Assembly: GCA_028876695.1 (NCBI GenBank)
Contig: JAGWRH010000424.1
Span: 1 to 14,126 of the forward strand
Source of the DNA: Acidobacteriota bacterium
GTDB lineage: Bacteria; Acidobacteriota; Terriglobia; Acidiferrales; UBA7541
Reading direction: 5' to 3'
DNA length: 14,126 nucleotides
The stretch's first letter is position 1; each line of letters starts with the position of its first letter. Below the pieces are notes generated by a model. That model saw nothing but the letters and a program-made list of their open reading frames with translations, searched no databases and was not told the DNA's origin. Shown piece by piece: positions 1 through 5,977 of the stretch. A program made the translations under genes and the position numbers.

Positions 1-35
1 GGAAAAGGAGGTTGTGATCGGAGGATAGCGATTCG

Positions 36-149
36 ATGGCCCGCAAAAATCTTGAAGCTGATGCCGCGGGAAAATTCTCTTTTGTTTCGCTTCGAGTCGC
101 CTGGGCTAATCGATACACACAATCGATTAGAGACACACGTAAGTTATAG
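36..149 (+). CDS. possible 37-residue small ORF (weak)
   Basis: An ATG at 36 opens a 37-codon frame ending in TAG at 147-149. GGAGG at 20-24 lies 11 nt before the ATG, a slightly long but usable spacing, and an in-frame TGA at 15-17 shows the frame does not simply continue an upstream gene. The peptide starts MARKNLEADAAGKF and has a basic C-terminal half. I do not recognise a family. The inverted repeat at 106-130 falls inside the frame, which argues against coding. It could be a leader peptide, a real small protein, or chance; chance is most likely. Confidence 0.15.
   Translation: MARKNLEADAAGKFSFVSLRVAWANRYTQSIRDTRKL
106..130. repeat. perfect inverted repeat, 9-bp arms
   Basis: CTAATCGAT (106-114), a 7-nt spacer ACACACA (115-121), then ATCGATTAG (122-130). 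There is no mismatch. Neither strand has a T-run after it, so a rho-independent terminator is unlikely. The arm length and short spacer fit a dimeric repressor operator or an RNA hairpin. The regulated gene could lie left of the window. Confidence 0.5.
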
Positions 150-285
150 AAAACAAACGATCAGCCGCAGTGCTAACCGATACATCGCGGTGCACAAATT
201 TGGGAGTTTTTTTCGCGCTCAGCGCGGACCAGATCGGCCATCGAGCTTGCAGAATTTGAGTGTCCGGCCTGTTAGCGAACGGAGA

Positions 286-726
286 TTAGTGCTCGGATTC
301 CGGCAGCGCGCCAACCGTCTCGTCGGGCACGTCGCCCGACCGTCCTTTGACGCGATCGTACACACTGTACTGGCAGGTCGAGCCGATGGCCAGATTGTAG
401 TAGGTAGGCACGCCGAGCGCGGTGCGCAGCTCGTCATCGAATTGCCGCAGGTCGCTCAGTTGAGTCACGCGGATGGGCACCTTCTTGCCGTCATGCGTGA
501 GGAGAAATTTCTGATATCCGGCATCCCAGAGGTGCGTAAACTGGCCTTGGTGCATCACGGACGGGATGATCGTCATCTGAAACTTTCCGTTGGGCAGCTT
601 GCGCAATTCGGCTCCGCAATTGTATTTCTCGATGCGCACCACCCCGCCGGAACTGCGCACCAGGAAGCCCTTCGAGGAAAGTGCCTCGATCTGGGGCTGC
701 TCGAAAAGCTTGTTGACGTACCACAT
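286..726 (-). CDS. conserved-looking hypothetical protein
   Basis: Encodes 146 residues that I do not recognise as a named family. The start is well fixed: an in-frame TGA lies only three codons upstream of the ATG (724-726). No clear Shine-Dalgarno precedes it. The protein starts MWYVNKLFEQPQIEALSSKG and has mixed hydrophobic and charged stretches typical of a small soluble globular protein. It has two cysteines (in YNCGAE and STCQYS), no signal peptide and no membrane segment. Its N-terminal segment (a short element, 'IEALSSKGFLVRSSGG', then beta-like strands) could suit a nucleic-acid or ligand-binding fold, but that is a guess. It is divergent from the cysteine operon, with 277 bp between the two starts. 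The opposite-strand frames here have the Arg/Ala/Gly-rich look of antisense translation, so I favour this strand. Confidence 0.65.
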   Translation of the reverse strand: MWYVNKLFEQPQIEALSSKGFLVRSSGGVVRIEKYNCGAELRKLPNGKFQMTIIPSVMHQGQFTHLWDAGYQKFLLTHDGKKVPIRVTQLSDLRQFDDELRTALGVPTYYNLAIGSTCQYSVYDRVKGRSGDVPDETVGALPESEH

Positions 727-1003
727 AGCAGTTCAGGATATGGACACCCGGCAGGTGCTGTAAAGGAAAATCTGGAGCGCCGGGGGCCTTCGGGTCATCC
801 AAAGTACCTTGGGGCTAAGGCCGAGGCCGCTCGCAGCCCGCAAAATTTGATAAAATCTGTCGATTGGCCCTTATGCAGTTCCATGTCGCGGGCCGGACGT
901 TTAGGCTAACGGGCGTTTAGCGCGGAAGGCAACACCCGCTGGCGGATGGAATCGAAACCGGGAGAGATAAAGAGAGCGCGTGCCACCTACAGGGAAACCA
1001 GCC
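727..1003. promoter_or_regulatory. divergent intergenic region upstream of cysM
   Basis: Spacer between the minus-strand hypothetical gene and cysM, so it should carry promoters for both. On the plus strand TAAAAT (851-856), within TTTGATAAAATC, is a good -10 candidate, but no convincing -35 lies 16-18 bp upstream. The heptamer CGTTTAG occurs twice in direct orientation (898-904 and 914-920), downstream of that -10. AGGGAAA at 991-997 is the ribosome binding site for cysM. I see no T-box, SAM-type or other recognisable riboswitch. Confidence 0.3.
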
Positions 1004-1957
1004 ATGACCCCCACAACGGCAGCTGCACCGATAGCGAGCGCGGCGGGACAGAGCATTCTCGAAAGTATCGGGAATACGCCTCTCGTGCAGCTTCGCCGCA
1101 TCGGCGCCGGCTTCTCGAACGTCACATTCTGCGCCAAAGCAGAATGGATGAATCCCGGCGGCTCGGTGAAGGACCGCGCCGCGTGCTCGATGATTCGCGA
1201 CGGCGAAAAGCAGGGCAAGCTGGCCCCCGGCAAGATCATCCTGGACGCCACCAGCGGCAACACCGGGATCGCCTACGCCATGATCGGCGCCGCGCTCGGA
1301 TACCAGGTGAAGTTGTGCCTTCCCACCAGCGCTTCGCCGGAGCGCAAGCAGATTTTGAAAGCGTATGGAGTGGACATCGTCTATACGCCGGGCGATGAAG
1401 GCACCGATGGCGCGATTCGGCGCGTGCGCGAAATTTATCGGTCCGATCCCGACAAGTACTTTTACCCGGACCAGTATGGCAATCCGGCGAACCCGTCGGC
1501 GCATTACTTGACCACCGCGCCGGAGATTTTTCAGCAAACCCATGGTCAGGTTACCCATTTCGTGGCGGGCCTCGGTACTTCAGGAACTTTCGTGGGCACG
1601 TCGCGGCGCTTGAAGGAATTGAATCCGAAAATCCGGTGCGTCAGTTTTCAGCCGGATTCCCCGTTTCACGGCCTCGAGGGGCTGAAGCACATGGAGACGG
1701 CAATCGTCCCGCCGATTTACGACAAAAGCCTTGCGGACGAAGACCTCGCCATCCATACCGAAGACGCGCAGGAAATGGCTCGGCGGCTGGCGCGCGAAGA
1801 AGGGCTCCTTGTTGGCGTCAGCGCGGGCGGGGCGCTTTGCGCCAGCCTGAAAGTGGCGCGACGCGTGCCGAAAGGCCAGCGCGCCATAATCGTCTGCATC
1901 TTTCCGGACGCGGGCGAAAAATACTTGAGCGAACGATTTTGGAGCGAAGCGGAATGA
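1004..1957 (+). CDS. cysM: cysteine synthase, CysM type (probably uses O-phosphoserine and CysO-thiocarboxylate)
   Basis: 317-residue PLP enzyme of the cysteine synthase / beta-elimination family, cytoplasmic. Visible marks: SIGNTPLV near the N-terminus, PLP lysine K56 in NPGGSVKDR, phosphate/substrate loop TSGNTG at 83-88, QYGNPANPSAHY, and the glycine loop GLGTSGT. The QYGNPANxxxHY form and overall order match the Mycobacterium tuberculosis CysM branch rather than the O-acetylserine enzyme CysK. From memory, Arg220 of that enzyme binds the phosphate of O-phosphoserine; the aligned position here (in GLKHME) is Lys228, a conservative change. The ATG at 1004 is preferred because AGGGA sits 8 nt upstream; a GTG at 980 would add eight residues. 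The stop codon overlaps the mec start (ATGA), so the two are translationally coupled. The immediate neighbours mec, cysO and moeZ support a protein-bound sulfur donor instead of free sulfide. Substrate choice is inferred, not shown. Confidence 0.9.
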   Translation: MTPTTAAAPIASAAGQSILESIGNTPLVQLRRIGAGFSNVTFCAKAEWMNPGGSVKDRAACSMIRDGEKQGKLAPGKIILDATSGNTGIAYAMIGAALGYQVKLCLPTSASPERKQILKAYGVDIVYTPGDEGTDGAIRRVREIYRSDPDKYFYPDQYGNPANPSAHYLTTAPEIFQQTHGQVTHFVAGLGTSGTFVGTSRRLKELNPKIRCVSFQPDSPFHGLEGLKHMETAIVPPIYDKSLADEDLAIHTEDAQEMARRLAREEGLLVGVSAGGALCASLKVARRVPKGQRAIIVCIFPDAGEKYLSERFWSEAE

Positions 1958-2400
1958 GCGCGCCCTTGCGAATGGCCGAAGAAACCGCGCGGCGGATTCG
2001 CGCGCATGGCGTGGAGACGTATCCACACGAATGCTGCGGCGCGATGCTCGGTCGCGATGGCGAATTCGAGCGCGAAGTGATCGATCTGCTGCCGCTGGCG
2101 AACCGCCGCGATGATTCCCCGAGGAATCGCTTTGAGGTCACCCCGGACGATGTGCGGCTGGCGGAAAAAACGGCGCGCGAGAAGCGTCTGGAGCTGATTG
2201 GATGGTATCATTCGCACCCGGATGCGCCGGCGCGCCCGAGCGACTTCGACCGCAATCATGCTTGGCCCTGGTACAGCTACGTGATCGTCAGCATTCAAAA
2301 GGGCGAGCCGAAGGATATGACCTCCTGGCGTTTGCAGGATGATCGCCAGGGATACGATCCCGAAGCGATCGAAGCGGCGAAGGAGCGGGCGGGCGTCTAA
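1954..2400 (+). CDS. mec: JAMM/M67 zinc metallopeptidase (Mec-like, CysO-cysteine hydrolase)
   Basis: 148-residue protein of the Mov34/MPN/PAD-1 superfamily, prokaryotic M67 branch. The JAMM active site is complete: catalytic Glu26 in YPHECCG, then H86-S-H88-P with S96 and D99 in the H-x-H-x7-S-x2-D pattern; the His pair and D99 would hold zinc. In mycobacteria the homologue cleaves cysteine from the CysO-cysteine adduct, regenerating CysO. The start ATG overlaps the cysM stop by four bases and has GGAG 9 nt upstream inside cysM; a second Met at residue 7 is possible but less well placed. Length is normal for the stand-alone family. The extra residue after Gly-Gly in the adjacent CysO suggests this enzyme may also mature the carrier. 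A 225-bp gap follows before cysO. An upstream extension of this frame to 1636 is a shadow of cysM. Confidence 0.88.
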   Translation: MSAPLRMAEETARRIRAHGVETYPHECCGAMLGRDGEFEREVIDLLPLANRRDDSPRNRFEVTPDDVRLAEKTAREKRLELIGWYHSHPDAPARPSDFDRNHAWPWYSYVIVSIQKGEPKDMTSWRLQDDRQGYDPEAIEAAKERAGV

Positions 2401-2625
2401 TATCCAATGGAACGCCACAAATACTTCCGGCGAAGTTCCGCGGCTAAGTCCCGTTTCGCATTCCGGTGGCGCTGTCGCGGCTAGCGCCCGCGACCACATA
2501 GATTCAAGAGCGACATTCGCAGGGCTCCGAAGCGACTCCATGAGTTTGCTTTGCCGGGGTCCCCAAGCGCCTCGCGATTGGGAGTGGCTGCGGCCACGAA
2601 TTCATCGCAAAATAAGGAGGGGAGG
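2401..2625 (+). promoter_or_regulatory. mec-cysO spacer with two mutually exclusive hairpins
   Basis: 225-bp gap inside an otherwise tight operon. GTCGCGG (2474-2480) pairs with CCGCGAC (2488-2494) around a 7-nt loop. GGCGCT (2468-2473) can instead pair with AGCGCC (2483-2488). The two stems share bases, so only one can form. Neither is followed by a T-run. The spacer also holds the small palindrome GGGGTCCCC and ends with a strong ribosome binding site for cysO (AAGGAGG at 2614-2620). It may be an mRNA processing or attenuation site, an internal promoter region, or decayed sequence. No protein in this spacer looks real. Confidence 0.3.
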
Positions 2626-2904
2626 ATGGCGGTCAAGGTAATCATTCCCACGCCGCTGCGGGCCTATGCCGGCAAGCAGGAAAGCATCGAGGTACAGGCG
2701 GCAACGGTGGGCGAAGCGCTTTCGGGTTTGACGAGCAAGTTTGGAGATTTGAAGAAGCATCTTTTCACGGACGAAGGCAAGCTGCGCAGCTTCGTGAACG
2801 TGTACGTGAACGACGAAGACATTCGCTACCTGCAGAAGGACCAAACGCAGGTGCGCGAGGGCGACACGATCAGCATCGTGCCTTCCATTGCCGGCGGCTC
2901 TTGA
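2626..2904 (+). CDS. cysO: ubiquitin-fold sulfur carrier, CysO type (MoaD/ThiS family)
   Basis: 92-residue beta-grasp protein that would carry sulfur as a C-terminal thiocarboxylate for cysteine synthesis. It resembles mycobacterial CysO along most of its length, including an N-terminal strand VKVIIPTPLR, the central FVNVYVNDEDIR block, and a C-terminal strand SIVPSIAGG. The start is clear: AAGGAGG at 2614-2620 lies 5 nt before the ATG, with a second GGAGG directly adjoining it. The unusual point is the end: the sequence reads Gly-Gly-Ser-stop (TGA at 2902-2904), whereas MoaD, ThiS and mycobacterial CysO end in Gly-Gly and activate that last glycine. One residue would need to be removed first, plausibly by the adjacent JAMM peptidase. 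There are no cysteines in the protein. moeZ follows 49 bp downstream. Confidence 0.9.
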   Translation: MAVKVIIPTPLRAYAGKQESIEVQAATVGEALSGLTSKFGDLKKHLFTDEGKLRSFVNVYVNDEDIRYLQKDQTQVREGDTISIVPSIAGGS

Positions 2905-2953
2905 GCGGATTGCGCCGCGGCCGACACAAGCCTCTATCAGAGGGAGATTCGCG

Positions 2954-4144
2954 ATGCCTACGAAAACAAAAACTGTGACCGCCAGCGGAGCGGAAAATGC
3001 CGCGTCGCTTTCCAAGGAGGAAGTGCTGCGCTACAGCCGCCACCTGATCATGCCCGAGGTGGGCATGGAGGGCCAGCTCAAACTGAAGCAGGCGAAGGTG
3101 ATGTGCATCGGCGCAGGTGGATTGGGCGCGCCGCTCGGATTGTATCTAGCCGCCGCGGGAGTTGGCCGCATCGGTTTGATCGATTTCGACGCGGTGGACT
3201 TCACGAATTTGCAGCGTCAGGTGCTTTTTGGAACCAGCGATGTGGGCCAGCCGAAAATCAGCGCGGCTGCGGACCGCCTTCGCAACCTGAATCCGGAAAT
3301 CCAGATCGACACGTTCGAAGCGCATCTGACCAGCGAAAACGCCCTCGATATTTTGAAGGACTACGACATCGTGGTCGATGGCACCGATAATTTTCCCACG
3401 CGTTATCTCGTGAACGACGCCTGCGTTCTGCTCGGCAAGCCGAACGTGTACGGTTCGATTTTCCGTTTTGAAGGGCAAGTGACGGTCTTCGGATATCCGG
3501 GCGGGCCGTGCTACCGCTGCTTGTACCCGGAACCGCCTCCGCCGGGCTTGGTGCCGTCCTGCGCCGAAGGCGGAGTGCTGGGCGTGCTGCCGGGAATCGT
3601 CGGCACGATTCAGGCCTGCGAAACGCTGAAGCTCATCATCGGAAAGGGCGAACCGCTCATCGGGCGGTTGCTGCTCTTTGACGCCTTGGGAATGAAATTC
3701 CGCGAGCTGAAGTTGCGAAAAAATCCGGAATGCCCCGTTTGCGGCGAGCATCGCACCATCACCAAACTGATCGACTACGCCGAATTTTGCGGCATCCGCG
3801 GCGAGGAGGCGCCGAGCACCGTGACCAATATTCCCGAAATGACTCCGACCGAACTGAAAACGCGGCTGGACCGCGGCGATGATCTGTTCATCCTGGACGT
3901 CCGCGAACCGCACGAATATCAGATCTGCAATCTGCAGGGTCATTTGATTCCGCTGGGCGAGCTTTCGCGGCGCGTCCACGAACTCGATAGCTCGCGGGAA
4001 ATTGTGGCCCACTGCCGAAGCGGCAAGCGCTCCGCGGAAGCCGTAGATTTTCTGCGCAAGGCGGGCTTTCGCAAAGTCTGGAATTTGAAGGGCGGCATCC
4101 TGGCGTGGTCGGATGATGTCGATCCGTCGGTGCCGAAATACTAA
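2954..4144 (+). CDS. moeZ: E1-like adenylyltransferase/sulfurtransferase with rhodanese domain (MoeZ/MoeB)
   Basis: 396-residue two-domain enzyme. The ThiF/MoeB E1 domain covers about residues 20-270: ATP loop GAGGLG at 53-58, NLQRQ, adenylation Asp145 in DGTDNF, and a structural zinc site from C186-x2-C189 and C260-x2-C263. Cys203 in VPSCAEGG lies where MOCS3-type enzymes carry the E1 cysteine. A rhodanese domain (about 292-396) has the active loop C354-R-S-G-K-R-S. It should adenylate the CysO C-terminus and then donate persulfide sulfur from Cys354 to give the thiocarboxylate; it could also serve MoaD or ThiS proteins encoded elsewhere. The ATG at 2954 is chosen because AGGGAGA (2941-2947) ends 6 nt before it; an earlier TTG at 2888 would overlap cysO. 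Length is typical of MoeZ. Placement directly after cysO supports CysO as substrate. Confidence 0.92.
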   Translation: MPTKTKTVTASGAENAASLSKEEVLRYSRHLIMPEVGMEGQLKLKQAKVMCIGAGGLGAPLGLYLAAAGVGRIGLIDFDAVDFTNLQRQVLFGTSDVGQPKISAAADRLRNLNPEIQIDTFEAHLTSENALDILKDYDIVVDGTDNFPTRYLVNDACVLLGKPNVYGSIFRFEGQVTVFGYPGGPCYRCLYPEPPPPGLVPSCAEGGVLGVLPGIVGTIQACETLKLIIGKGEPLIGRLLLFDALGMKFRELKLRKNPECPVCGEHRTITKLIDYAEFCGIRGEEAPSTVTNIPEMTPTELKTRLDRGDDLFILDVREPHEYQICNLQGHLIPLGELSRRVHELDSSREIVAHCRSGKRSAEAVDFLRKAGFRKVWNLKGGILAWSDDVDPSVPKY

Positions 4145-4150
4145 GACCGC

Positions 4151-4181
4151 GGGCCGGCGGCGGAAAGCCGCCGCACGGCCC
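4151..4181 (+). repeat. strong GC-rich hairpin between moeZ and the CDGSH gene
   Basis: The arms at 4151-4163 and 4168-4181 pair over 13 bp with one bulged A and an AAAG loop, starting 6 bp after the moeZ stop. It is followed by AAAAAA rather than T's, so as plus-strand RNA it lacks the U-tract of a rho-independent terminator. A likely role is mRNA 3'-end protection or partial termination, which would set the CDGSH gene apart from the upstream four. Confidence 0.6.
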
Positions 4182-4213
4182 AAAAAATCGAAACGCATTC
4201 GAGGAGGATTGGA

Positions 4214-4447
4214 ATGGCAACAACGCGCATCGAAGTTCGCAGCGATGGCTCGATCAAGGTTGAAGGCGATTTTGAAATCGTCGATCAGAATGGAAAGCCC
4301 TTTGGCCTGAACGGCCGCACCAGAATCGCCCTGTGCCGCTGCGGATATTCGGAAACCAAGCCATTTTGCGATGGTTCGCATCGGAAGCACGGATTCCAGA
4401 GCACCATCGAAGCCTACGATCTTCCTCCGGTGCCGACGAAGGCCTAA
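4214..4447 (+). CDS. CDGSH-type [2Fe-2S] protein
   Basis: 77-residue small iron-sulfur protein with one complete CDGSH motif: C41-x-C43-x2-S-x3-P-x-C52-D-G-S-H56. Three cysteines and one histidine would bind a [2Fe-2S] cluster, as in mitoNEET-type and bacterial CDGSH proteins, which are proposed electron or cluster carriers. The N-terminal 35 residues form short strand-like stretches before the motif. GAGGAGG (4201-4207) lies 6 nt upstream of the ATG, a very strong ribosome binding site. It has no signal peptide and no membrane segment, so it is probably cytoplasmic. It follows moeZ by 69 bp, across a stable hairpin, on the same strand. A job in supplying electrons or iron-sulfur clusters to sulfur metabolism is suggested by position only. 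Confidence 0.88.
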   Translation: MATTRIEVRSDGSIKVEGDFEIVDQNGKPFGLNGRTRIALCRCGYSETKPFCDGSHRKHGFQSTIEAYDLPPVPTKA

Positions 4448-4651
4448 CCATCAGGTAACGGTCGAATCGTAGTGTAACGTTTCTACACTCGCCACCCCGC
4501 CCTGAAACGTCTAATCGGCTCCGGGCGGCGAGGCCCGCCGCCAGCTATTTACCTGATAATTCAGACGCTTACCATCGAGAGCCGGGATGTGTCGATTCGG
4601 CTCGTTAATTGCTGCTGATACCAAGGGGTACGTGTAACCATTGGGGGAAGT
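4448..4651 (+). promoter_or_regulatory. intergenic region between the sulfur operon and the GGDEF gene
   Basis: No gene is seen in these 204 bp. AGTGTA (4471-4476) and TACACT (4484-4489) form a 6-bp inverted repeat with a 7-nt loop. GGCGGCG (4524-4530) and CGCCGCC (4536-4542) form a 7-bp stem with a 5-nt loop followed by AGCTATTT, the best terminator candidate for the operon, though weak. GATAAT (4555-4560, with TG just before) is a possible -10 for the downstream gene with no good -35. GAGCCG (4579-4584) and CGGCTC (4598-4603) could form another stem in the leader. I do not recognise a c-di-GMP riboswitch. Confidence 0.35.
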
Positions 4652-5950
4652 GTGAATTCTTCGGGCCAAGCCTTGCGCCGTTTTCCTTACCGCGCCGTCA
4701 TCGCCGCATCCATTGCGGTCGTCGCGTACGCCGCGCTTTTGTGCGTGCTGCGAGCGTCGACCTATATGGCCGATCCACTGCTGAGCACGTATCTCGATAT
4801 GGCGGGCAGCCTGATCGCGTTCACTTTTGCGGCCAACGCGATGATGCGGTTTCGCGGCACGCACGATCGCATTTCGCTGATGCTCGCCTTTGGATTCGTG
4901 CTGGCAGGCTTAATCGAAGCGGCCATGGGCATGACGTTTTATCGCAGCATGCTTGCCGGGCCGCCGCATGGAAATGAGATTTCGCTGGGGTGGTTTGCGG
5001 GACGCACGCTGCTGGGCGTGGTGCTGCTTGCCGCCCTTTTCGTGGAGAAGCGGATGCCCGTGTCGCGCGAACCGGGAAAGGAAATCGCGGCGGCGACGAT
5101 GATCGTGGGCGCCGTGGCGTATCTAACCAGCGCCTTCTATTTCATGCTGCCGCGCGTGCCGAAAATTCAGCCGCACTCGTGGATGCCTCGGCCTTGGGAC
5201 CTGCTGCCGGCGGCGATTTACATCGCCGCGACGATCGGCTATGGGCGCAGATTGCGCAAGGCGACCACGTGGCTGGACCGATCGCTGTTTTTGGCTGCGG
5301 GATTGAACGTGATTTGTCACATCACCATCAGCCAGTCGGAACATATGCTGGACGCCTGTTACTGGCTGGGCCACGTGCTGATGGTCATGAGTTACGTGGT
5401 TGTCCTCGGCGGCACTCTGCTCGATAACGCGCAGCTGTTCGATCAGGTGAGCCGCCTCGCGGCGTCCGATTCGCTCACGGGTCTCGCGAATCACCGCCAC
5501 ATGATCGAGGTGCTGGAGGGCGAAATCGAGCGCTCGAAACGGACGGGCCGAAGCTTCGCCGTGCTGCTTTTCGATTTGGACGGCTTGAAAAAAATCAACG
5601 ACAAATACGGGCATCTGGTCGGCAGCCGCGCCATCAAGCGCGTGGGCGACGTGCTGAGCGGCACGTGCCGCGCCATCGATACACCGGCGCGTTACGGAGG
5701 CGACGAGTTCGCTCTCGTGCTGCCCGAATCGGGCGAGCGCGAAGCGGAACAGGCGGCCACGCGCATTTGCGACCGCCTGCAAAACGACGGCGAAGAGCCG
5801 AAGCTGGCTATCAGCATGGGGCAAGCGGTGTATCCAATGGATGGAACCACGATCGAGCAGCTGCTGGGCGCGGCCGATACGGCGCTGTATCAGATGAAAG
5901 GCATGGGTCAAAAAAAACTACGCCTTAGGCACGTAGCAGCGTGTCTTTAA
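4652..5950 (+). CDS. membrane-bound diguanylate cyclase (N-terminal multi-TM sensor + GGDEF)
   Basis: 432 residues. The first ~260 contain about eight hydrophobic helices (first near 13-35, last near 236-258), resembling MASE-type membrane sensor domains, possibly MASE3. The C-terminal GGDEF domain begins near SDSLTGLANHRH. The active site is an intact GGDEF at 349-353 (in ARYGGDEFAL). An RxxD inhibitory site, R340-A-I-D343, sits the usual five residues before it, so the enzyme should be active and feedback-inhibited by c-di-GMP. It makes c-di-GMP from two GTP at the inner membrane. The start is a GTG at 4652, with GGGGGA 3-4 nt upstream; it places the first helix close to the N-terminus as expected. 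A PilZ gene follows 27 bp after the stop, suggesting one transcript. The signal sensed by the membrane part is unknown. Confidence 0.88.
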   Translation: MNSSGQALRRFPYRAVIAASIAVVAYAALLCVLRASTYMADPLLSTYLDMAGSLIAFTFAANAMMRFRGTHDRISLMLAFGFVLAGLIEAAMGMTFYRSMLAGPPHGNEISLGWFAGRTLLGVVLLAALFVEKRMPVSREPGKEIAAATMIVGAVAYLTSAFYFMLPRVPKIQPHSWMPRPWDLLPAAIYIAATIGYGRRLRKATTWLDRSLFLAAGLNVICHITISQSEHMLDACYWLGHVLMVMSYVVVLGGTLLDNAQLFDQVSRLAASDSLTGLANHRHMIEVLEGEIERSKRTGRSFAVLLFDLDGLKKINDKYGHLVGSRAIKRVGDVLSGTCRAIDTPARYGGDEFALVLPESGEREAEQAATRICDRLQNDGEEPKLAISMGQAVYPMDGTTIEQLLGAADTALYQMKGMGQKKLRLRHVAACL

Positions 5951-5977
5951 GCGTTCGACCAACATGGGGGGTCGCCA

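Larger units (their letters stand above)
1..285. other. left-edge non-coding stretch
   Basis: No confident gene is seen here. The stretch is richer in A+T than the rest of the window. It holds two SD-like runs (AAGGAGG near 5-11 and GGAGG at 20-24), one very short reading frame and a perfect 25-bp inverted repeat (both listed separately). A T7 run at 207-213 is followed by the small palindrome CGCGCTCAGCGCG (214-226). The T run lies before the palindrome on the plus strand, and on the minus strand the palindrome is followed by A's, so it is not a standard terminator for the minus-strand gene ending at 286. A long plus-strand frame through this area is mostly the antisense of that gene and is not called. 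Confidence 0.5.

Noticed and set aside
207..226. T-run plus palindrome as a terminator of the 286-726 gene
   Set aside because: On the minus strand the palindrome is followed by A's, the wrong polarity for an intrinsic terminator.
52..909. 285-codon plus-strand frame
   Set aside because: Arg/Ala/Gly-rich antisense-like composition, overlaps a better minus-strand protein (286-726), no supporting ribosome site and no recognisable domain.
1636..1953. upstream extension of the mec frame
   Set aside because: It overlaps cysM coding sequence in another frame and has no M67 similarity; the ATG at 1954 with GGAG upstream is the natural start.
2339..2641. 100-codon frame covering the mec-cysO gap
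   Set aside because: It starts inside mec and runs into cysO in a different frame; Arg/Ser-rich with no recognisable features.
3146..4390. 414-codon minus-strand frame opposite moeZ
   Set aside because: Antisense of moeZ and the CDGSH gene, both clearly coding by motif; common in GC-rich DNA.
4448..4651. c-di-GMP (GEMM) riboswitch before the GGDEF gene
   Set aside because: Several hairpins are present, but I could not find the conserved GEMM core.
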